NCBI GenBank assembly: GCA_016779685.1
Contig: JADHND010000113.1
Span: forward strand, 1 to 5,581
Origin: Shewanellaceae bacterium
Lineage (GTDB): Bacteria; Pseudomonadota; Gammaproteobacteria; Enterobacterales; Shewanellaceae
Direction: 5' to 3'
Length of the DNA: 5,581 nt
The notes beneath the pieces are model-generated. The model did not search any database. It was not told the DNA's origin and saw only the letters and a program-made list of their open reading frames with translations. The position numbers were made by a program, and so were the translations under genes. This document shows positions 1-5,037 of this stretch, piece by piece (positions within the stretch are counted from its first letter, which is position 1; each line of letters opens with the position of its first letter).

Positions 1-1
1 C

Positions 2-181
2 CCTGAGTTCACTCCTGAGTATGTCAAAAAATTGGTGCTCACCGGTAAGTATCAGATCCCAAGTGACACTGTCCAAGCTGGATTACAATCCCTAGCAACC
101 CCCACTGACAACCAACAAGTGGGAGCCTGGCTCAATGCGTTCTTAAACAGCAGCGCACAAGCTGGGGTGGCTTCTGCTTAA
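2..181 (+). CDS. C-terminal end of an unrecognised protein (partial)
   Basis: An open frame enters from the left edge and ends at TAA 179-181, giving 59 residues. The start lies outside the window. The fragment begins PEFTPEYVKKLVLTGKYQIP and ends with a small-residue tail, SAQAGVASA. It has no transmembrane segment and no cysteine, and it looks like the helical end of a soluble or exported protein. The amino-acid composition is sensible and there are no internal stops, so I take it as a real gene end, but I do not recognise the family. It converges with the operon on the other strand, with the IS3 remnant in between. I see no convincing terminator after its stop. Confidence 0.6.
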   Translation, partial: PEFTPEYVKKLVLTGKYQIPSDTVQAGLQSLATPTDNQQVGAWLNAFLNSSAQAGVASA

Positions 182-272
182 CCGAAAGTTGCGGGGAGCT
201 ACCTTCATTAAAACGATGAGAAACATTCTTGATGTTAAAAAAATTTTACGATATATAAAAAGATGAGCAATT

Positions 273-424
273 AAGTGCATTAAACAGCTTGAATGTGAAC
301 AAGCAGGTATTATGCCGGAAAGCACGCCAATGACGCCAGAAAAGCGCAAGATTCATGAGTTTTAAAAACGGATTCACCGCATTGAAATCGAAAAATAAAT
401 CCTAAAAAAGCGACTACTCTCTGA
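273..424 (+). pseudogene. Decayed IS3-family orfA (transposase N-terminal subunit) remnant
   Basis: The plus-strand frame from 273 reads KCIKQLECEQAGIMPESTPM, then TPEKRKIHEF, stop (363-365), KRIHRIEIEK, stop (396-398), ILKK. This matches the C-terminal half of IS3-family OrfA proteins, which have a KW(V/I)(R/K)QL helix, a P-x-S-P/TPMTPE linker and a leucine-zipper-like (L/I)EKRI-x-RIE-x-EILKKAT-LL-MSD end. Two Glu codons have become TAA. One base is missing in the A-run at 404-409, after which the frame shifts to AATTL-like codons (GCG ACT ACT, 410-418); the expected Trp of KW is Cys. The N-terminal HTH, orfB and the inverted repeats are absent. The element is dead. It lies in the same orientation as the preceding gene end and touches the stop codon of the restriction gene at 425. 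Recognition is from memory of the family. Confidence 0.8.
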
Positions 425-3274
425 CTACGCGTCCACTGTATCGGTTATAAATTCGTCATAAATCACTTGAGGAACCGGATGGTGCAATCCCAGTTGGAAG
501 TTAATCGGCTTCTCTCCTTGATGGCTAATGACATCCCCCTGACCAATATAAACATACGGCTGTGTGGCACCATCTAACTCTTTAAACTTTCTTACAAACA
601 AATGAAGCCTAAAGCCCTTCTGCTGATGGTTGATGATGGCATCACCTTGTAGACTTGTGGGTGAACAGCCTGACGGGCTATCCCACTGAAAATTTTTATG
701 ATTGATGAATTTATCCTTATATTCGATTGCCCCTTCTTCTTTGTGTAGATCAACAAAGAAAAAAAAGTCATCGCCTTCTCGTAGGACGCCTGTCCCCCGA
801 TATGAACTATGTGTTTTACGCACATTCGCGACCAAAGCAATATCTCGCATACTGTACTGCTGATATAAGAGCAAGCTAGGAAGGCTCAAGTCATCCGATC
901 CAAAATCATGGGCATAACACTCCAGACCATAATCAATACTGGTTAGTAACCATTGATACGATAATGATTGCTTCAATAAGTGTTTAAATTCCCGAGTTCT
1001 TGCTAATGTTAGCTCACGCTCACTTTCGACTAACTGAGCCAAACATGGCCAAGTTTTCTTTTCACGTGAATCAAAAAAATGACCGTTTATATGCTCAAAA
1101 GCATGCCTCACTGTGTGGTCATCAACAGAGCTTAAGTATCGCTCTATTTCATATCGAGCTCTACTAAGCGTGATCGTTTCATGATCCATCAAATAGCGAA
1201 TAATGATGAATTCATGGGGTCTCTTCAATGGCAAACAACCATCCAGATAACGCTGGTACTTGTCATAAGTATGACTAGCCATCAGAGACATGATAGATGG
1301 TTCACTTTTCTCTACCTTTGATATAAAGTTTAAATATGAGCGTTCCTTTTTAATGTAGCGAATTGGGTCTGGCGCGCCATCGACTACGTTATAATCCATG
1401 AGGCTTGGAATGCGATTGCCTAGGTCAAGCTTAAAGTTGAGATACTCTTCTTTTAAATACTTCATTGAATTGAAGTTTTCATCTTCAATCTGACGCAAAA
1501 TCTGTTCTTTGCTGATTGGATCTAATTGAATGTGAGTACAACCTGGAATAGATGAAAAATCCTTTTTAACCGCTACTTTCAAACTATCCTTGTCATAAAG
1601 ACGGCTACCACATAACGCTATCGCCATTAAAAATGCTTTGTTATGGTTGCCAATAAAATCGAGTACCGTTAGGAAAGCCTTGCTTTCATGTTTACGTAAC
1701 CCTCGCCCCAACTGTTGAATAAAGACAATGGGGGAGGAAGTGGGCCTTAGCATCAGAACAAGATTAATCGACGGTATATCGATCCCTTCATTGAATAAGT
1801 CAACGGTGAAAATAACCTGAAGCGGATTACTATCACTAGATAACCTTTGTATCGCATGTTGCCTTTCGTCTCGTGGTGTTTCGCTATTTAGATAACAGGC
1901 TGTTATCCCAATGTTATTAAACTCTTCCGACATATATCGAGCATGCTCCACATTGACACAAAATCCGACAGCCTTACAAAAATCCCCATCATAACCATAA
2001 AAATTCATCTTATCTACAATGTGATCGACTCGTCGATTTGTTTGAAGTAACTGCGCGACTGCATTGATATCTTTTAAATTGATGCCTTGATAATCGACAC
2101 TCTGAGCTTCTGTTATGCCAAAGTAATGAAATGGAACAACTAAATCAGCATCGAGCGCATCCCGTAGACGAATTTCAACCGCAATATTATCGTCAAAATT
2201 TTCATATATGGACTGTGCATCCCCACGCTCAGGCGTGGCTGTCATGCCTAAAAGAAACTGAGGTTTGAAGTGCGCTAGCGCTTTTTGGTAGGTCTCGCTA
2301 CTAACGTGGTGCGCTTCATCAATCACCATATAATCAAAAGCATCTGGTGTGAAGCGTTTAAGGTGATTCTGTAGTGACAGGTTAGTAGCGAAAAGATAAT
2401 CACAATCCCAATTTTTTTGATGACCACTTAAAATCCCAAACTTATCCTCATTGACTCCCATCACACGAGCAAACGAGCTCCTCGCATCCAAGAGGATCTC
2501 TTCGCGATGAGCTATAAATAGCATCCTTCTAGGGGCCACTTTAAGAACATCAAAAGCAGCCATGTATGTTTTTCCACTTCCTGTTGCCGCTATGGCTAAG
2601 GCCTTTGTTTCACCATGTTCTCGCAACCTTTGAAGATTTTGTAGCGCTTCAGCTTGCATTGTATTCGGTTCAATTTTGGTATCCCCTAATACAAATTGCT
2701 GTGAATCATTTTTGGGCGAAGCGAGACTTTTTAAAAACAAGCTGTACTGTTCAATGACGTCATCTGTCACTAGTACGGAACAAACCCAAATCCCATTAAA
2801 CTCGTCGATAGCGGATGTGATGAAGTTATCATGAACGCTTGCTACTGTAGCAACATTCCACTCTATATTGCTTTTTAAAGCACTTTGTGTGATGTTTGAT
2901 GAACCAACTATGACTTTGATTGTGTCATCGTATTCAAAAATATAACCCTTGGGATGAAAGCCTCGATTTGGTTTTGCAATAAACAGCCTAAGCTCAATAT
3001 GCCTAAAAGTACGAAGCTTGATGAGTGCTTTAGGATCTGTAAAATTGAGATAGGTTGAGGTAACAACTTTACCTTTAACGCCTTTATCATCAGCTTCCTT
3101 TAGGATATCGAGCAAAATCTGTAGCCCACAAAAAGAGACAAAGGCCACGTTAATATAAAAGCATTTACACTCATAAAACGAGCGACGTAACTCATCGTAA
3201 AACTTATCTGACTCATTATTTAAAACCAGATGATGAGTATTCGATACACAAGCTACAGGCATGACACTGTTCAC
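425..3274 (-). CDS. SauUSI-like type IV (modified-DNA-dependent) restriction enzyme: PLD nuclease + SF2 helicase + DUF3427
   Basis: This is a 949-residue protein from GTG at 3274. The N-terminal third is a phospholipase-D-like nuclease domain with one catalytic half-site: H107-P-K109 followed by GSSN 124-127 and T129. One HKD-like motif per chain implies a dimeric active site. Next is a superfamily 2 helicase: Walker A AATGSGKT 229-236 (K235), DEAH 319-322, TAT 345-347, motif V FNEGIDIP 494-501 and motif VI QLGRGLR 521-527. The C-terminal ~380 residues match DUF3427, including GTGVLREGDDFFFFV, INHQQKGFRLHLFVRK and a final NFQLGLHHPVP segment. The same order and nearly the same length (953 aa) are found in SauUSI of Staphylococcus aureus, an ATP-dependent enzyme that cuts DNA carrying 5-methyl- or 5-hydroxymethylcytosine and uses the DUF3427 region for recognition. 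All core motifs are intact, so I expect an active enzyme. Specificity cannot be read from the sequence. A TTG start at 3310 is possible in frame but has no SD. Confidence 0.88.
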   Translation of the reverse strand: MNSVMPVACVSNTHHLVLNNESDKFYDELRRSFYECKCFYINVAFVSFCGLQILLDILKEADDKGVKGKVVTSTYLNFTDPKALIKLRTFRHIELRLFIAKPNRGFHPKGYIFEYDDTIKVIVGSSNITQSALKSNIEWNVATVASVHDNFITSAIDEFNGIWVCSVLVTDDVIEQYSLFLKSLASPKNDSQQFVLGDTKIEPNTMQAEALQNLQRLREHGETKALAIAATGSGKTYMAAFDVLKVAPRRMLFIAHREEILLDARSSFARVMGVNEDKFGILSGHQKNWDCDYLFATNLSLQNHLKRFTPDAFDYMVIDEAHHVSSETYQKALAHFKPQFLLGMTATPERGDAQSIYENFDDNIAVEIRLRDALDADLVVPFHYFGITEAQSVDYQGINLKDINAVAQLLQTNRRVDHIVDKMNFYGYDGDFCKAVGFCVNVEHARYMSEEFNNIGITACYLNSETPRDERQHAIQRLSSDSNPLQVIFTVDLFNEGIDIPSINLVLMLRPTSSPIVFIQQLGRGLRKHESKAFLTVLDFIGNHNKAFLMAIALCGSRLYDKDSLKVAVKKDFSSIPGCTHIQLDPISKEQILRQIEDENFNSMKYLKEEYLNFKLDLGNRIPSLMDYNVVDGAPDPIRYIKKERSYLNFISKVEKSEPSIMSLMASHTYDKYQRYLDGCLPLKRPHEFIIIRYLMDHETITLSRARYEIERYLSSVDDHTVRHAFEHINGHFFDSREKKTWPCLAQLVESERELTLARTREFKHLLKQSLSYQWLLTSIDYGLECYAHDFGSDDLSLPSLLLYQQYSMRDIALVANVRKTHSSYRGTGVLREGDDFFFFVDLHKEEGAIEYKDKFINHKNFQWDSPSGCSPTSLQGDAIINHQQKGFRLHLFVRKFKELDGATQPYVYIGQGDVISHQGEKPINFQLGLHHPVPQVIYDEFITDTVDA

Positions 3275-3286
3275 TGATTGCTCCTC
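3275..3286 (-). promoter_or_regulatory. Shine-Dalgarno of the restriction gene, overlapping the Nudix stop codon
   Basis: On the minus strand the Nudix gene ends ...GCT GAG TGA, and the same bases continue as GAGGAG (3286-3281), six bases (CAATCA) and then GTG at 3274-3272. This near-perfect SD with ideal spacing decides the GTG start against the upstream TTG (3310) and the downstream ATG (3262, 18 bases from the SD). The SD shares bases with the stop codon, so translation of the two genes should be coupled. Confidence 0.75.
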
Positions 3287-3677
3287 ACTCAGCCATGAGC
3301 TTTTCGACAAAAGGAATGTCAGCAGCAGCCCAATCTAGTCGAGGTAATTCATCAATGGATAGCCACTTAGCATCGATGTGCTCAGTCAGCACAATCTCTC
3401 GACTTTCCACAGGACAAATGAAACCATGCATGGTCATATCGAAATCTGGATAAGTATGATCAACTGTTATGAAATAATCAACTTTAGAGATATCAAGGCG
3501 CAATTCTTCTTGTAATTCTCGGATGATGGCTTGCTCACCTGTCTCACCAGACTCAACTTTCCCACCGGGAAATTCAAACTTATGGTGAATGTAGTCAAAT
3601 TTCGAAGAGCCTCTTTGAACACATAATATTTTGTCATCATGCTGAATAATTGCAGCGACAACCTCAATTTTTTTCAT
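3285..3677 (-). CDS. NudG/MutT-like Nudix hydrolase ((deoxy)nucleoside triphosphate pyrophosphohydrolase)
   Basis: This 130-residue cytoplasmic protein is the usual size for a MutT-type Nudix enzyme, which hydrolyses (d)NTPs to NMP and pyrophosphate with Mg2+. The Nudix box runs from G39 to L61 (G39-x5-E45-x7-R53-E54-L-x-E57-E58). The metal-binding glutamates are all present, but the last glycine of the signature is Arg60. The start MKKIEVVAAII and the late segment AAADIPFVEKLMA closely resemble E. coli NudG (MKMIEVVAAII ... APADIPLLEAFMA), a CTP pyrophosphohydrolase that also acts on 5-methyl-dCTP and 5-hydroxy-dCTP. Residue D120 occupies the position where MutT has the Asn that reads 8-oxoguanine, which favours a cytosine-type over an 8-oxo-dGTP substrate. 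The ATG start at 3677 fits the family N-terminus; its SD is weak (GAG at -12). It is the first gene of the operon. I am sure of the Nudix fold, moderately sure of the NudG-like grouping, and do not know the substrate. Confidence 0.88.
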   Translation of the reverse strand: MKKIEVVAAIIQHDDKILCVQRGSSKFDYIHHKFEFPGGKVESGETGEQAIIRELQEELRLDISKVDYFITVDHTYPDFDMTMHGFICPVESREIVLTEHIDAKWLSIDELPRLDWAAADIPFVEKLMAE

Positions 3678-3685
3678 CTCAGTTT

Positions 3686-3713
3686 ACTCATATGAGTCAG
3701 GATATTGACTCAT
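3686..3713. promoter_or_regulatory. Candidate operator: overlapping ATGAGTC/GACTCAT palindromes upstream of the Nudix-restriction operon
   Basis: Two perfect inverted repeats share a half-site. One is ACTCATATGAGT at 3686-3697; the other is ATGAGTCA-N6-TGACTCAT at 3692-3713. As a result ACTCATAT recurs at 22 bp spacing (3686 and 3708), about two helical turns, as expected for cooperative binding of a dimeric repressor. The cluster lies 9-36 bp upstream of the Nudix start, just downstream of a possible -10 (TAGAAT, minus strand 3719-3714), so a bound protein would block initiation. It also brackets the weak SD. No regulator gene is recognisable in the window. The repeats are certain; the operator role is inferred. 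Confidence 0.5.
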
Positions 3714-3719
3714 ATTCTA
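3714..3719 (-). promoter_or_regulatory. Possible -10 element of the Nudix-restriction operon
   Basis: TAGAAT on the minus strand matches the sigma-70 TATAAT box at five of six positions and would start transcription around 3707, inside the palindrome cluster. No good -35 hexamer lies 16-18 bp upstream, which would fit a weak or activated promoter. Confidence 0.3.
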
Positions 3720-3841
3720 ATAGAAACCTCAGAAAAAAACAGCGATGAAAATTTATTTTACTTGGCAAACCATTCTTCTGGTCCTTCCACTTTTGCAAAC
3801 TGCAAACGGTTAAGATCAAATTCAGTTCAGATGAATACTCA

Positions 3842-3863
3842 CCTCCCTAAAGGAAGGGGTTTT
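3842..3863 (+). repeat. Imperfect GC-rich hairpin, terminator-like or IS200/IS605-type end remnant
   Basis: CCTCCC-TAAA-GGAAGG (3842-3857) can fold with one C-A mismatch and is followed by GGTTTT. It stands out as the only GC-rich patch in an AT-rich stretch. The motif, with its preceding ATGAATACTCA, resembles the 3' ends of tnpB-type IS200/IS605 elements as I remember them, and the frame 3791-3878 has no stop until TGA. No transposase motif is visible, so this is a weak suggestion; a simple terminator is the alternative. Confidence 0.25.
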
Positions 3864-4059
3864 ATGTCAGTTTGCTGATAAAACTATAAAAGATATTCCA
3901 ACAGAACCCATGCATTTAAAAAATCTGTTGATCAAAAATAGATGATCTATAGGAGTTTAGTACTTTAACTCCAATATATCGTTTTTTTTAAGAATCGAGC
4001 ATTATTTATATTCGAGCCATCAATCAATTAAATTTAATTTTAAAAAAAGTAAAGATACG

Positions 4060-4083
4060 GATAGGTAACTCGCATGACCTATC
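4060..4083 (+). promoter_or_regulatory. Inverted repeat upstream of the GG-leader peptide gene
   Basis: GATAGGT (4060-4066) and ACCTATC (4077-4083) are a perfect 7-bp inverted repeat with a 10-base spacer, ending 14 bases before the SD. It could be an operator or a hairpin in the leader of the mRNA. Its function is not shown by the sequence. Confidence 0.35.
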
Positions 4084-4108
4084 AATATTATAAAAATAAG
4101 GAGTAATG

Positions 4109-4231
4109 ATGAAAACTTTAGATCAAAAAGAAATCAAAGAAATTCATGGCGGTTTAGCTGATCTTATTTTACCGATTATTCTGTCTAAATTAATATCAAA
4201 TTGGTCATCTCATAACATGCTCATGGCTTAA
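4109..4231 (+). CDS. Double-glycine leader peptide (bacteriocin/microcin-like or signalling precursor), 40 aa
   Basis: The small ORF starts at ATG 4109, five bases after AAGGAG (4098-4103); an adjacent in-frame ATG at 4106 is too close to the SD. The first 15 residues are MKTLDQKEIKEIHGG. They fit the classic GG-leader consensus exactly: L at -12, acidic residue at -11, E at -8, hydrophobic at -7, I at -4 and GG at -2/-1. Such leaders are removed by a C39-peptidase ABC exporter. The predicted mature part is 25 residues (16-40), beginning LADLILPIILSKLISNW, a hydrophobic, probably amphipathic helix with a polar end. It has no cysteine, so no disulfides or lanthionines. A terminator follows directly, making it a single-gene transcript. 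No exporter or immunity gene is visible, so they must be elsewhere or absent. The activity (killing or signalling) is unknown. I am confident of the leader, less so of the role. Confidence 0.8.
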   Translation: MKTLDQKEIKEIHGGLADLILPIILSKLISNWSSHNMLMA

Positions 4232-4234
4232 AAT

Positions 4235-4266
4235 AAACCCCGCAGATAATCTCTATGGGGTTTTTT
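4235..4266 (+). terminator. Rho-independent terminator of the GG-leader peptide gene
   Basis: AAACCCC (4235-4241) pairs with GGGGTTT (4257-4263), a 7-bp stem; AGAT/ATCT inside the 15-base loop can pair further, and six T end the structure. It begins four bases after the stop codon. Confidence 0.85.
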
Positions 4267-4318
4267 ATCAAGAAATTCGATTGTGCGGTTAGATAATCTA
4301 TCAAGAAACATCTACATT

Positions 4319-4353
4319 CTAGGCTAATCCTAGCTTTTTTTGAGCTAGGTTTT
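4319..4353 (+). promoter_or_regulatory. Alternative hairpins (attenuator-like) in front of the GIN-domain gene
   Basis: CTAGG (4319-4323), CCTAGCT (4329-4335) and AGCTAGG (4343-4349) form three complementary segments. The middle one can pair with either side: five bp upstream with a five-base loop, or seven bp downstream with a T-rich loop and a TTTT tail. The second form looks like a weak terminator. Whether it attenuates transcription into the gene or merely ends read-through is not decided. Confidence 0.35.
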
Positions 4354-4379
4354 GACGAGCAAGTCTGTATCTGTTAGGT

Positions 4380-4387
4380 TATAAAAT
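4380..4387 (+). promoter_or_regulatory. Possible -10 region for the GIN-domain gene
   Basis: TATAAAAT lies 32 bases before the start codon. TTGACG (4352-4357) matches a -35 box at five of six positions, but the spacing to TATAAA is 22 bases, longer than the optimal 17, so this pairing is doubtful. Confidence 0.3.
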
Positions 4388-4419
4388 AGACTTTCAAGGA
4401 CAAAATATAAGGAAATATC

Positions 4420-5037
4420 ATGAATTTTAATCCTTCTATATTGGCTGTTAGCATCGCGCTGGTCAGTGCATCTGCATCCGCATCCAGCAACCAAGTCATC
4501 CATTTATCCGGAGATCATTTAAACAGTATTGTCATTAGCAATGAAATGGATGTGGTGGTTAAATGTGATGCTGAGCAACCTAGAATTGAAATCAACGCTT
4601 CAGACGCCGTGATGCCTCATATGCAGACGCAAGTGACTCAAACAGCCATCGACATCGTGAATCATAAAGATTTAAATGAGGGGTTTTTTAGCTTCCTCAA
4701 ATCTTCACCTGAGGTGACGATTTACGTCCGTGATCATAGCGTTCAACATTTAGACGTCCAAAATGGAGCCAACTTAACGGCGGATCATTGTGTTTTTAAC
4801 AACACCGAACAGCTTTCGATTGCGGGGGAGAACGGTGCCCATTTAGAGGTAGAGACCAACAGTCCACTGGTGAATCTCGTCTTGAATTCTGGCGGCAGCG
4901 CTCAAATCTGTGGTGAGACCACCATCCATGGCCAACTGGTGTCTGGTTCCTTCCTCAAAACAGGCGAGCATGTGCATATAAGTGCTGTTTCTACCTTCTT
5001 CGGCAGTTCACTCGGCAAAACAGGTGATTGTTCATAA
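4420..5037 (+). CDS. Secreted GIN-domain (DUF2807-like) beta-rich protein, 205 aa
   Basis: The start ATG 4420 follows TAAGGA by six bases. Residues 1 to about 22 form a Sec signal peptide: short polar start, hydrophobic ILAVSIALV core, and an SASASA run for signal peptidase I cleavage. The mature protein should be periplasmic or exported. The rest alternates short beta strands with Gly/Asn turns (VQNGANL, IAGENGAHL, LNSGGSAQICG, SGSFLKTG), as in the GIN head domain (DUF2807), a beta-helix-like fold in envelope and adhesin-like proteins whose molecular role is poorly known. Four cysteines (49, 124, 164, 204) could form two disulfides. The terminator at 5120-5150 follows. The terminator at 4235-4266 separates it from the peptide gene, so a functional link is not supported. 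Its base composition is less AT-rich than the flanking DNA. The family call is from the pattern, without a database search. Confidence 0.7.
   Translation: MNFNPSILAVSIALVSASASASSNQVIHLSGDHLNSIVISNEMDVVVKCDAEQPRIEINASDAVMPHMQTQVTQTAIDIVNHKDLNEGFFSFLKSSPEVTIYVRDHSVQHLDVQNGANLTADHCVFNNTEQLSIAGENGAHLEVETNSPLVNLVLNSGGSAQICGETTIHGQLVSGSFLKTGEHVHISAVSTFFGSSLGKTGDCS

Larger units (their letters stand above)
3714..4108. other. AT-rich intergenic region between the divergent Nudix operon and the GG-leader peptide gene
   Basis: I find no convincing gene here. Open frames are short and lack SD sites (for example MHLKNLLIKNR at 3911). The region holds a tandem repeat TGCAAAC x2 (3794-3807), an imperfect GC-rich hairpin (3842-3857), an inverted repeat GGAGTT/AACTCC (3952-3957 / 3967-3972) followed nine bases later by eight T, two near-identical direct repeats AATCGAGC / ATTCGAGC (3993-4000, 4010-4017), and the GATAGGT/ACCTATC repeat next to the peptide gene. 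It must contain promoters for both flanking genes, but no clean -35/-10 pair for the peptide gene stands out. Confidence 0.6.

Noticed and set aside
166..203. GGTGGCT / AGCTACC hairpin across the first stop codon
   Set aside because: 24-base loop, one wobble pair and no T-run, so not a credible terminator.
216..266. Plus-strand 16-aa ORF MRNILDVKKILRYIKR
   Set aside because: No SD, low-complexity AT-rich composition, and next to a decayed IS.
143..349. Minus-strand 68-aa ORF
   Set aside because: Antisense to the gene end at 2-181 and to the IS3 remnant; its composition looks like a shadow frame and there is no SD.
592..840. Minus-strand 82-aa ORF inside the restriction gene
   Set aside because: Alternate frame of the confidently identified DUF3427 coding region.
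2566..2757. Plus-strand 63-aa ORF
   Set aside because: Antisense shadow of the helicase Walker A region.
2908..3090. Minus-strand 60-aa ORF
   Set aside because: Alternate frame of the PLD domain coding region.
3467..3667. Minus-strand 66-aa ORF
   Set aside because: Alternate frame of the Nudix gene.
4026..4039. 14-bp palindrome AATTAAATTTAATT
   Set aside because: Pure A/T sequence in an AT-rich spacer; such palindromes arise easily by chance.
4244..4299. Repeated AGATAATCT (4244-4252 and 4291-4299)
   Set aside because: The first copy is part of the terminator loop; nine AT-rich bases repeated once are weak evidence of a site.
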